Assembly: GCA_963920525.1 (NCBI GenBank)
Contig: OY986438.1
Location: forward strand, 190,346,962-190,410,961
From: Dichetophora obliterata
Lineage: Eukaryota; Arthropoda; Insecta; Diptera; Sciomyzidae
Direction of reading: 5' to 3'
Length of the DNA: 64,000 nt
Part shown: positions 34,901-46,900 of the stretch, piece by piece
Layout: every line of letters starts with the position of its first letter
How positions within the stretch are numbered: position 1 is the stretch's first letter
The notes under the pieces: generated by a model
Databases searched by the model: none
Told to the model about the DNA's origin: nothing
The model's input: the letters and a program-made list of their open reading frames with translations, nothing else
Translations under genes and position numbers: made by a program

Positions 34901-37900
34901 TAAAACCAGAATCACGAAATTCATTACAGGAAAACACATTTTATGAACTTTTCTCAACCATTTGATTTTCCAGCTCGATTGAGTGCTGGATTAGCCTTTT
35001 TCAGCAATTTAGAGGTACTTTCAACTACAAAAATAAACAACCTACTGACTTCCCACAACCACACTGGATGGTTATGAAGTGTCATTTCAAGCTTCTGATG
35101 TGTTACACACTTCAACTTACAAGTATTTGGGGATAATGGTAACGAGCCTGCTCAATAGAGCTAATTAGATACTGCTGATTGCTAGCATCATCATTCATAC
35201 AAAATAACCATCATCTACCCAGTGGGCAATTGCAGTAGTTCCAAAGCCTTCTAGCAGGCCTGTGTTGGGTTTTTATAGGCCTTCCACATTCCTTGCAAAC
35301 ACCGTTTTATTGCTTGTATTAAATGGGAAAATTTGTCAGGCCTTCCGCTCTCTTTGCTAAAAAGAGACCTGCCAGAAGCGCTCTTTCGAGAAGTCACGTT
35401 AGAAGGAAAAGCAATATCAACCAACTTCAAATAAAAAACGACTAACAATTTCGGATTTGGACCATGGTCCTCCCATGCGGCAGTCCGACATCTTACCCAA
35501 TCGTCTATCGTGGGTGTTAAGGATGAATGCTTATTTTGCATGAATACAAATGCTTTCGGGAGCCCGAAACCCAACTCCGACAAAAAAAATGTTTTGTTGT
35601 TTTTTAAAAATCTACATTTTTTACAAACTGTTCTGTGTATTTAAATTTTTTTTTTTTTTAATTTTTTTACAAATTTTCTTCATACAAAAATTTAAGAAAA
35701 GACTTGAAGTTTTTCCATATAACATAATATGTAATGTGTTAGTTTTCGGGAGCCCGGATTCGAGACCCAACTCGGACAAAAAAATATTTTTTTTGTTTTT
35801 TTTTAATCTACATTTTTTTACAAACTGTTCTGTGTATTTAAAATTTTATTGGAATTTTTTTTGTAAATTTTTTCATATAAAATAATATGAAAAGAATCAG
35901 AACCTTCAAAATGTAGGCCTTCAGAAGTACTCATCAATGCAGTGATCATGGAAGGTGTATTGACTCAATAATAGCAGTGGTAGCATGCCTTCTTTTGCGG
36001 AGCACTCGCTAAAATGCCCACTAGAGTAATGGCTCTACAGCCTAAGAAATAAACTCAAATTCTTGTTATATAATTAATTGAGAGTTTGATAGCTTATAAC
36101 TATTCCATTGAGCGAAATCAATAATTTTGGAAAAGTTTGAAAATTGTCGAAGAGTGTTATTGATGAAGCCATTTAAAAATAATATAAATTAATCTATTGG
36201 AACACAAGGGTTAAGAGCTCAATCATTAGCCTATTTTAAGAATTACAACTTAGCACACTTACAAAAAGTTCCGCTACTGTTACACACATTTGTGCGGGTT
36301 GGCTTAAAAATTTGAACAAAAATAAAAGTTTTTCCCTTTGTGCCAGCCAGCAAAAAAGTCGTTATAAGAAACAACAAAAGTGAAACTCATGCTTTTTGCC
36401 AGCACATTAAGCAGTTGTAGCAAATTTGCTACATCTGATGAGGCAACAACTGCTACATGAACAAAAACAACAACAACAACAACTCTAACAGCAACTGGAT
36501 GCTAAAAACTTTTTGAAGGTTGCGGATGAGTAAATAGCTATGTTGCTGTGTATTTTGTGTCTTGATCTGCATTCTTTTTACATTTATTATTATTTACTGT
36601 TATTAGCTGAGATAATGCCGTCAACATGTTGTGCAAAAAGCAACAACCTGTTGTATCTAAGTGTCGCGGTTAGAGTTAAGGTTCAGGTAGCATAGCCACA
36701 ATTTTCATTAAGCAGCAGAACTGCCATTTTTTTCAGTTGAGCTCAGGACTTTTCGCCCTCGCTGCTGTCTTGTTGTCACATGACTTCATTTTTGTCATCA
36801 TCAGCCGCAGTCAAGTGCGTCATGTTTGCTTAAAAGGCTTTTTGCTTTAACATCTTTGATGCTTCTAATGCTGAAACCTTAAAAAATCTCATTGCTGCTC
36901 ATTTCATATAAACTTTTAGCTGTATGTGTTTCTCAATGAATCTTTTGAACTTTTACACAGATTATCTCTTAAAAATATTTGCTTGTAAAATTTGTCTGTG
37001 TGCCCTAAAATATTTATGTTTCAATTAAATGGGCGTCTGTCACTGACAGACAAAGCCTTGCAGCACGTACTCATTCTTTATGTTTTTGTCTGCTGGTGGT
37101 TAATTTTATGTTAGAGTCCGTTGTTTTATGACTTTTTGGTAGTGGGCAAGTAAATTTTTATTTAAGTTTGTTTTTAAATTTAACGCTTATAGTTATTTGT
37201 GCTATGAGCAGAATTTAATTGTGCAGAAGACGTCTTTGACCTTTCTTTTGACCCCACTGCTTTTGAACAAATACCCGTAGGCATATTTTGAATATGCATG
37301 TGTCATACTCAGCTGTACATCTTAAAGTCCTTTTCTCTACAGTTGTTATCATCATTATAAAGTAATAATTTATTTATAAAATATTTTCAACAGTTTCGGA
37401 ATCTTGCATCATATCAAAAAACATCTGTTACAATAACAAAATTACTCTCACTCTTCTTGTGTGTTGTTGTTGTTGTTGTTGTTGTTGTTCCTTCTTGCAA
37501 ACGTTGTCTCAGGTATCTGATGGTAGTATTCCACTTTTATGTAACTTTTGTGAATATAAACTAAAGCTTAGAGCGGCATTAACACATTTACGAGTTTATA
37601 TATTATCATAAGGCTTTAGTAACATAAACATAAATTTAAACTGTCTGAAAGTAGTTGTAATCTGGTCTTTAAATTCAATATAAATATTTGCTTCATTTTA
37701 ATTATTTAGTGTTTTTAAATTTTTTTTAATAAAGTTAATGAACGAAATATTTTCTCGTCTTCAATAAGAGTATGTTTTAACGTTAAATATCTATTAGATC
37801 AATTATCTATATTTTCTGCTTTGTTGAGTAAAAAACATAAAAGACATGTAAGAAATTTTACTCTCAATGGAATAATACACTAATAATGCATACATTTTTT

Positions 37901-40900
37901 TACAAACAATAAGCATTTTACGCTTGTTTTATTTAACACGGTGTGCAGGAAGCAACTTTTTTTCAACCTGAAATGTCGACGCAATCTGAGTATGCAGATG
38001 TTTGAAGAACCATCTATAGTTGCAGAATTTATTTTTTTTTTAAATACTATGAGTTCGCTTAAGGGGGTGAATGTATTCCTTGTAGTAAAAAAAAATCCGT
38101 TTTTTATATCATAAATAAGTAGTAAAACAATTTGAAATATGTCCTCAAAGTTTTAAAAACGATATAACTTCAAATATTTGCAATTAACAAAATGAAAAAG
38201 TTCCATTTAGTAATAAATCCAGTAAGCAATTGTTTGTTATTTTAAATCTAAAAGAGCAAAAGAGTATAATTTTCGAAAAAACTACTAAGATAATATTATG
38301 AGATATTTAGGTACTAGCGTCAGACAAACGAGACATATTGCTAATTTTATTCGAAGTAGAAATGGTTGAAATTCGATTTCACAAAATTGCGCTTCACATG
38401 TAGCAGTAAAAGTTAATACTTAGAGAAATATTAACAAAACTGATAATTTACACTTTGATGTAGTTTCAAACAAATGAAAAAAAATTCGACCTGTGGTATG
38501 GGCTGATGCATCTGAATTACTAGATGCGGTTTTAGAAGCTTCCAATTTCATAGAAAACTATGATGAAGGTAATGGCAGACGAAGGACTAAGCTTCTTTAA
38601 AATTTGTTCAAAAATACTTCAAAAAAATTATTCTTTATCGTACCGAGATGAAGATGAAAACCATAAACCTTTTAATGAAAAGCTATGCAATAAAGAGGGC
38701 AAAAGGAAGCAAAATTGACAAGTGTAAAACGGATAATAATCCAAACATTACGGACTCATATAGTAATATTTCAACTTTGTTCGATTTAACAAAAACCAAT
38801 TAAATACCCTTCAGATTTACTGCCGGCTTTATATTCTTTTTAATTGTTAATGATCTGCAAACAGCTACTGCTCCATATCCATGCCCATGATGTTTTGTTA
38901 GCTTACAAAATTTAAAAGAACTGAATCAAATAGAACAATCTTTAAGGCGTTTTCCATACTTGGTCAACGCAACTCCAACTCAAGTTGCTAGCCTGTGTAT
39001 TTATACCGGAACTTCAGATTAAGCAACTTGCACGCAACAAGTTCTCGACACGTTCTCAACCTGTTCAACGCAACGCGGCTTTCCGCAATTTTCATCGGCG
39101 ACTTGTTGCATCAGTTTGTTTGTTTTGTGAATTGTTTGTAGTGCAGTATTAATCAAGGTGAATAAGTTAATTAATTAGTTATTTTTTTCATTAATATAAT
39201 CTTAAAGAAGAAAAAATAGTTTGCCGAATGAATGAGCAAATGTTAGATATTAAATTAGTTCAAGAAGTCGAAAAACATGACTTATTATATTATTACAATT
39301 ATTATATGTTGCATGACTTTTAGAGCAAGTCTGAAAGCAATCGGTTTATAGTTTGCATTGCTTTTCAACTTTTTCGCTGTTGCGTTGATTTTTCGTTGGA
39401 GTTGACCCAGTGTGGAAAAGGCCTAAGACTAAGAACTTTTGGAGACTTGTGAAAGGAGTTTAATAAATGTTCTTCTCTTGGTTCAGATAAAAAAAGAGGT
39501 AAAGAGTGACATAGCACATAAAAATCCACCATTGCTAAATAAAAGTGATGATGTTTGCGTTATTCAAAAGTGTATTACTTCGGAATTACATGTAATGCAG
39601 GGATTCGTCAATCACTTGTTTTGGGATGGTTTAGTTCCAATCCTCGGTAGATAAAAGGCACTGATTTGGCCAACAAAACTGAATTTAACATAACTAAACT
39701 ATCATTGCGAAACATTTGAAATACCTATCGTTCCCTTTTGAAAAACTCAGAAAAGCTAAATGATCCTAACATACATCAAAACATTGGAAATTTGCAATTA
39801 GTTCAATTCATTAACGCTCTCAAAGCTTTGAACAAGATGGTTAACTGCTGCTTTTTTGCTCAAAAAGGTGATAATCTTTAAGAGTACATTGAAGAATTTA
39901 AAAAAATGTTTGAAGCTACAGAACTATCCAAATCATTGAATGCTAATGTAACACTGAAACACTTTATTCATTGTCTGGAGCACCTAAATGGAGATGGACC
40001 AATGAATTTTTAATAAAAAAAAATTGGAATCGAAGAAAATTTAATTTAATGAATAAATATTTACCAAAGTTGTTGGAAGCAGTTGTTTTTTTATCTATAA
40101 ATATATAAATATTAAAGTCATTACACAATGAAAAAAATTAGTGTTACAGGTATTAAGGACAAACATTAGCCAAATAGTTTTCTTCAAAAATTATACTTAT
40201 TTGATATTTTTGATTTATAATAACAAACGTTTTCTTACCGTATCTATTATTAGATTGAGTTTTTCATTTATTAAATATTTGAAGGTATATTTTTTTTTTA
40301 AACTTTGATGACATTTTTTTTTTAATTGTTTTACTACCTATTTATAGTACCAAAAAAAATCGATTTTCTTACTATAAAAAGTGGATTCAACCCCTTAAAC
40401 GAACTCATAGGATTTTAAAACCAATGAATTATTCATCTGTAGATGGTTTTTCAAACATCTGCATACTCAGATTTCGTCAACATTTCATGTTGATTAAAAG
40501 TTGGCTCCTGCACACCGTGTTAAACAATTGAAATGGTCGAATGTTATCCAAACGAACTTATATTTTTTTTAACTTTGATGACATATTTTTTTAATTGTTT
40601 TACTTCCTATTTATGGTACAAGAAAAAAATCAATTTGCGTTATAATAATATGGATTCGCCCCCTTTAACGAACTCATAGGATTTTAAAAACAATGAATTC
40701 TGCATCTGTAGATGGTTTTTCAAACATCTGTATAATCAGATTGAGTCATTATTTCATGTTGAGTAAAAGTTGTTTCCTGCACACCGTTTTAAACGATTGA
40801 AATGGGCGAATGTTATCCAAACGAACTTATATCACCGAGCAAAGGAGTTTCATCCAATTCCTTTCAGAAAAATACATTTGATTCAATAGGAACCACATGA

Positions 40901-43900
40901 GTATCGGCAGCTAAAAGTTGCCAGTATTATTCAAAAAATGTTTGGTCTACTTTTCAAATAACACGACACAACATAAGTTACTTACTTACTTACTTAGTTG
41001 ACGCTACAACCGTATGCCAGTCTTGGACTCATCTAAGAATGTGCGTCAGCCATTTCTGTATCTCGCTTGCTGGATACGCCAGTTGAAATTTCCAAGCTTC
41101 GTCAGGTTGTCCTCTACTTGGTCTTTCCAAAAAAAAATGCGGTCGTCTTCTTCTGTGTTGACCACCGCTGGGTACCGAATAGAGTATTTTCTTTCATGCG
41201 CTGAACATGACCTAGCCAGCGAAGCCGCTCGATTTTAATGTGCTTGACTATGTTGATGACAGCGTACAGCTCGTACAGTTCAGCATTCCACCGTATTCGG
41301 TACTCGCCATTTGCCCTGTTCACACTCATCAAATCGTTTGTCAGATCTAATAGAAATTCCATAATAGTCAGATCCATCGAAATTTCACTTGTTCTATTGT
41401 ATTTAACAAACGATTTGATGCGCGGTTTGAAATGTGAACACCCCTAATGACACAGATTGGTCCGTAGATCTTACGAAGAATCTTTCTCTCTAAGGCTCCT
41501 AACGTCTTTTCGTCTGAACTGCTCAGCGTCCAAGTATATGATGCATAAAGTAGGACGGGCATGACGAGCAATTTATTGAGTGTGATTTTCGTTCGTCGAG
41601 AGAGGACTCTGCTTCTCAATTGCCTACTGAGCCCAAAGTAACACCTGTTGGCAAGAGTTATTCTTCTCTATGCTGATGTCGTTGGTTGAGTTTATGCTGG
41701 ATCCAGTGGTGTAAAAAGCAGGCCCGCAGAGCCCGCATTGCGGGCGGGCGCAACTAAGCCAGGGGCGCCCTCAAGTCCGTTTATGAAAATGACAAATGAA
41801 GTGGAGAACGACGCACAATGTAAAAGAAGCGCTCAAAAATCTAATATATCGATGTTTGAATTTTTCTGAAACTTGTATAGTTTTCAATAAAAAATATCGT
41901 GGGTGAAAAAATCAAAATTAAATTTTGTAATAGTAGCAACCGTTTCATTACGACAAGCAGTCAAAGTTGCATTTTTAAAAATAAATTTTTCTTGTCATTC
42001 ACATTTTATTTAATATTTTTTATATTTTAAAAAAGTATAACATTTCTTATGTCTGGCTATATTACTTTTTTCTACATTTTAAACATATGGTTTTAAGCTT
42101 ATCATAACACTAAATAAAAAAAGCGGGATACAGATTTTTAAATATTCAATTTTTAAAGGTGTTTAAAAAATAATTTTGAGAAAAATTGACTAGAAGTTTT
42201 TCACGAAAACATCATTAGAACTGCGTTACACGAAATCCAAAAAAATGTCTTGCTGATACTTGCTAATATGGAAGATATACATTTATTATGGTGACTTGTT
42301 TAGTTTAAATGTGAGATGTATGAAATTTTTCTGATTATTTTTCACAATTTCAACTTATTTACAACCACACAACAACTCAATTTTTGAAATTTCCTTGCTG
42401 TAATCAAAAAAGCTTACAAATATTTTAAAAAAATGTACAGGGTCCGCCATCTAACGTTTTTTTTTTCAACTAGTGCTTATTTCGTGAATGGTAACACTTA
42501 GCTCATGTCTGATTCGACAGATAATTAGTTTTATCCTTCCGCTGAACGAATATGGTTGTGTATACGCTTAAACAATGCAGGGAAATATTGCGACATTACT
42601 TTGAAAATCATGATGCTGATTTTGCCAAAAAAATCATCTTTTCAGATGAAGCTCATTTTGATCTTGGCGGGTATGTAAACAAGCAAAATTGTCGCATTTG
42701 GGGCACAGAAAACCCACACGCATACACTGAAAATCCGCTGCACCCAAAACGAGTCACTGTTTGGTGCAGATTTTGGTCCAGAGGCATAATTGGGCCATTT
42801 TTTTTCGAAAATGAGCAAGGAGTGGCCGTTACAGTCAATGGCGATCGTTATCGGGCCATGTTGAACGATGTTGGAGGATGAGGAGGATGTTGGAAACATT
42901 TGGTTTCAACAGGACGGCGCTAAGTGCCACTCAGCCGAAGCTACACTCGATGTTTTGCGCCCTGTTTTTGAAGATCGCATTATCAGCCGTAGAACTGATG
43001 TCGTTTGGTCCCCTCGGAGCTGCGATTTGACACCGTTGGACTATTATTTGTGGGGTGCCCTCAAAGATAAGTGTTACGCCGACAAGCCAGAGACAATTGA
43101 CGCTTTAAAGGACAATATTGGTGAAATACAGCTGCACACAATCGATAATGTGCTTAAAAATTGGACCGATCGTGTAGGCTACTGTATGGCCAGCCGAGGC
43201 AGCCATTTGAATGAAATTATTTTTCATTATTAACAGGAAGGATTTTACTTTCAAACAAAAAAATAAATTTGACAAAATATTTAGTAATTTTTTTTTTATA
43301 GAATTTTAAAAAAAAGAGTTATTTGGCGGACCTTTTAGTTGTGTTGGTAGTATTTTCCAAGGCTGAGTTTCTAAAATATAATTAATGGCCGTGACATAAA
43401 ATTTTTCAGTTATTTATAATAAAAAAAAAAAAATTATGGAGCAAATTTCGTGCTGTTGCGACAAGACTTAATTAAGTTTCAGGCTTAAATAGGTTTCCAT
43501 TAAATTTGAAGTGGGTGTGGCAGAGCGTGGATTTGTATAACTTTTTCAATATTTCTTAATTTTGTTACAAAAGATATTCGTTCCAATTTTCATAGCTCTA
43601 CGATCAATACTTCTATTTTTTGCCAAGAATGGAGAAGTTACACTGTGCGACGTTTGTTTTAAAAAAATTAAGATTTATTTTTTTAATATTTAAATAATAT
43701 TTTATATTTAATAAAAAATATTTATTTCCTTCGCGAAACATCATTTTTTTAAATTAACAGAAAGAATTGAAAAATAATTTAATAATATTTGATGAAATAA
43801 AATTTCTCAGAGGGCAATAATCGACGTCAAAAAAGCTGACTATTTAGAGCAAAAGTAGTCTTTGTTTGGCAAAACTTGACTATGGTCGAAGTTGATTTCC

Positions 43901-46900
43901 CGTTTGCTTTCATATTTTCAGCAAGTCAGCTACTGATGTTATTTTAATCAATCAGTTGTTCATGTTTTGTGACGTCAGCAACTTCTTCAGTCAACAGTTA
44001 ACGTCAGATACAAAACATTTAAACTTAACATCTTAAACTTATCATTTCACCAATAAGAAAATTATTAATCTCATATATTCAAATTTTTAGTTTCTTTAAC
44101 TTTTTAAAAAAATTAATATTAATAAGCAAATACGCAGGCTTAAGGTCTGTTTTTATTATTTATTAATTATTTGCAATATTTGATGTCAATGTTGTTAGCC
44201 CAGTGAATTGAAAAATTTTTTTTATATTAAGTAAGTGCTTTTTCAATTGTCTTAGTGCAAAATTGTTTTATTACAAGTATTTTTAATTGTTTTTAGTCCT
44301 TGATAATGTACTCCGAAGGAGTTCAAAATATTGGAAATAATAAATAAATAATTAAAACTGACCTAAAGCCTGCGTATTTGTTTATTTAATAATAAAATCA
44401 AAAGGTCATAAAATACACAACAATAAAAATTAATATATGTTTTCTTTTTGCCTACTTTATGATAAAATTTTATAATATTTATTGTAAATTTTATTGTATT
44501 TGGAATTATAAAAAGTATTTTTTTCGTATATGTATATAGTATAACAGCATCGTTATTGCTGTTTTTTAACAAATTCTATTAAAATAAAATATACATTTAT
44601 CTATGCAATAAAATATTTTTAACTGTTTTAACTGTTGTAATAAATGATGGCTATTGAATTAAAAAGTCTCTACTTGCGCTCTTTTTTTTAGTCAAGAGTT
44701 CTCTGGTTTTCTCTTGCGCTTCTAGTAACTTACTAATAACAAAGTTTTGGTCTAAAAGTAAATAGCAGGGCGCTTTTAGAAACCTGAATGCGGGCGCACA
44801 AAATATAATTACGCTACTGGCTGGATCCCAGATAAACAAAGTCCTTCACAACCTCGAAGGAGGTATTGTCAACTGTAACGTGGGTTCCAAGACGCTGGGA
44901 CTGTTTTTTTGTTGACACCAAGTATTTCGTCTTATCTGCATTCACTGCAAGACCCATTCGACTTGACTCTTCTTCTAATCTGGAAAATGCTGCACTGATT
45001 TCGCGCGTATTATGGCCAATGATATCGATGTCATCAGCATAACACTCTTGTAGAATATTGTGCCACTACGTCTCATATCAGCAGCTCGGATGATCTTTTC
45101 CATCATTAGGTTGAAAAATTCGCACGTTAAGGAATCACCTCGTCTGAAACCTCGTTTGGTAACAAATGGTGGGGAGAGGTCCTTTCCGATTGTAACTGTG
45201 CTGCTCGTGTTACTGGGCTGTCGAAGGTGGCTTTGTAGTCGACAAAAAGATTTCTTCAAGATTTTTCGTAGCGGGAAGATCTGGTCGATGGTGGACTTTC
45301 CAGGTCAGAAACCACAATGATAAGGTCTAGGTTGGTTTTCAATGGGCTTCAATATTTTACATAAAACACTCGACAGGGCCTTATATGTGATATTAAGGAG
45401 AGGTTATAGTAGGTTCTAGTAGAAACGTAACGTAATCTCAGGATTTTTTTTTGAACGAACGTAAATATTTTTTGAAAAAATCTTTTGTGGCATTTGTTAG
45501 TGTTTATTTATTTCAAGAACATTATACTATTTTTTCAATGAAAAATAATTCAAAATGGCGGCTGAAGGTCTCGCTGATTAAAGCCGTGCGTGACGATAGC
45601 CGATGTGCGCTGTACACTCTACAGCTCTGCCAAGTGATCTAAAACAAAAAAAAAAACAAAAAATTATTAACATAGATAAAATTTGAGAGGCCTTGCAGAT
45701 TTCCGATTTTAATTAAACCCTTTTTAAAAAAAATGGTGGGCCTTTGAAAAAAACCCTGTTTTTCCTCCTTTTTCATTTGCTTTAACGTTAAAAAATAATG
45801 ATATTAAATTTTTGGAAAAAACGCTTCCTGAAGCTTTAATTTTTTTAATATTCTTTAATCGGTCAATTCGTTGAAGTGGAATCGTGTACAGCGCGAAAAA
45901 AAGGTGTTTCGAGAAAAACATTTATACCTGTTTTTCGGACAACGCACTCTCTCGCATAATACGCTATGATTCTTAAAATAAATAAGATAGTAATAATAAT
46001 TTGATCCTTTTGACTACATATTTTCAAGATCCTAAGGATAAAAATAAAGCAAGAAACAAAAACAAAAATTTTCGGTCGGTTTCTACTAGAACCTCCCCTT
46101 AAGAAGGCTTATCCTACGGTAATTGGCACAACATAAGTGACCAAAATGAAAATTCCAAGAGCTCTGAAAATCTATAGTAATAAAACCAATTTTCTGTTTG
46201 TTTGTTTGTTTGTTTATTTGGCCTTTATACAAATCTAAATGGCTCTACAGATTTTGCTCAAACCGGGTAAACATATTAAGTGTACCTTAGATTAAAATTT
46301 TACATACTTAGTTTTTGCCACGCCACCTCCAAAATTTTTCAGCTAACGGTAATTTTGTTATTACAATACTGTTAATCATCGGAGCTCTTTGTGCATTTAA
46401 TTTTAAAAAATTATTGTTAGTTTGACATCAAAAACACTCACATTAGGGCGGGTCGATTTGTAGGGAGTGAAAAATTCACCAATTTCCCTATGATTTCCGT
46501 ATTCTATGGGTAATTCCATGAAAATTTGCCCAAGAAACCATACCTCTATCATTAAAATCGAGTCCCCTACTTTTTGTTGGTAAAAAGTTCAAAAGTTACG
46601 GGCATTTTTGTCCAAATTTTGGACCATTTTTCCATTTTTTTTCATGATTTTGTCCAAGAATATTACTTTCATGGCCATTTTTTGGCTCAATCCATTATTT
46701 AATGCAATTTGCAATTCAAAACGAAGAGTTTAAGCCCAAATCTATCGAATTCGGTTGATTAATTCATGCGATATTGCTAAAACAAAATAACACATAAAAC
46801 CAACTTTTTGATTTTTTTCCCTTTTTATTTTTTTTTTCTACAAAAATTCAAATTAAGAGATAATAAAGTATCTATTAACCTATTATCAAAAAAAAATATT

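Larger units (their letters stand above)
37937..40519 (+). mobile_element. TTAA-flanked DNA transposon with decayed ORF
   Basis: Flanked by TTAA (37933-37936 and 40520-40523). Inverted termini begin CACGGTGTGCAGGAAGCAAC on the left and end GGCTCCTGCACACCGTG on the right. The matching arms extend about 100 bp (for example GAGTATGCAGATGTTTGA on the left and CAAACATCTGCATACTC on the right). Inside, the + strand shows a broken frame: [20 protein letters not shown] (about 38490), a later piece from 39439, and SLTLSKL-type and [13 protein letters not shown] sequence to about 40010. A TTAA target allows piggyBac or Kolobok; the protein pieces do not look like piggyBac, so Kolobok or another superfamily is more likely. 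Confidence 0.7.
41704..44819. mobile_element. hAT-type element, non-autonomous, 3.1 kb
   Basis: Perfect 8-bp duplication GCTGGATC at 41696-41703 and 44820-44827. Ends are inverted: CAGTGGTGTAAAA on the left; TTACGCTACTG on the right (complement CAGTAGCGTAA). An 8-bp target and CAGTG(G)-type ends are hAT hallmarks. GC-rich words near the left end (CGCATTGCGGGCGGGCGC) recur in altered form near the right end (AATGCGGGCGCAC). No hAT transposase is recognisable; the only coding remains belong to the nested mariner. The interior is AT-rich and unassigned. Confidence 0.85.
40979..46126 (-). mobile_element. RTE-like LINE copy 2, 5'-truncated, with three insertions
   Basis: Same family as the intact element at 16067-19125, with 11-12-bp duplication (C)ACAACATAAGT at 40967-40978 and 46127-46138 and the same (AAGT)n tail. 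Homologous segments are 40979-41311, 41448-41703, 44820-45396 and 46099-46126, totalling about 1.2 kb of RT and C-terminal sequence. The rest is later insertions: about 136 bp at 41312-41447, the hAT at 41704-44819 and the MITE at 45397-46098. Relative to the intact copy some internal segments are deleted (for example near 45020-45050 and 45210-45250). Broken frames remain ([27 protein letters not shown]). Not functional. Confidence 0.9.

Noticed and set aside
35251..35583. Host gene candidate, 110 codons on the minus strand
   Set aside because: No recognised domain, no splice context, adjacent to tandem repeats and LINE debris. Kept only as unassigned sequence.
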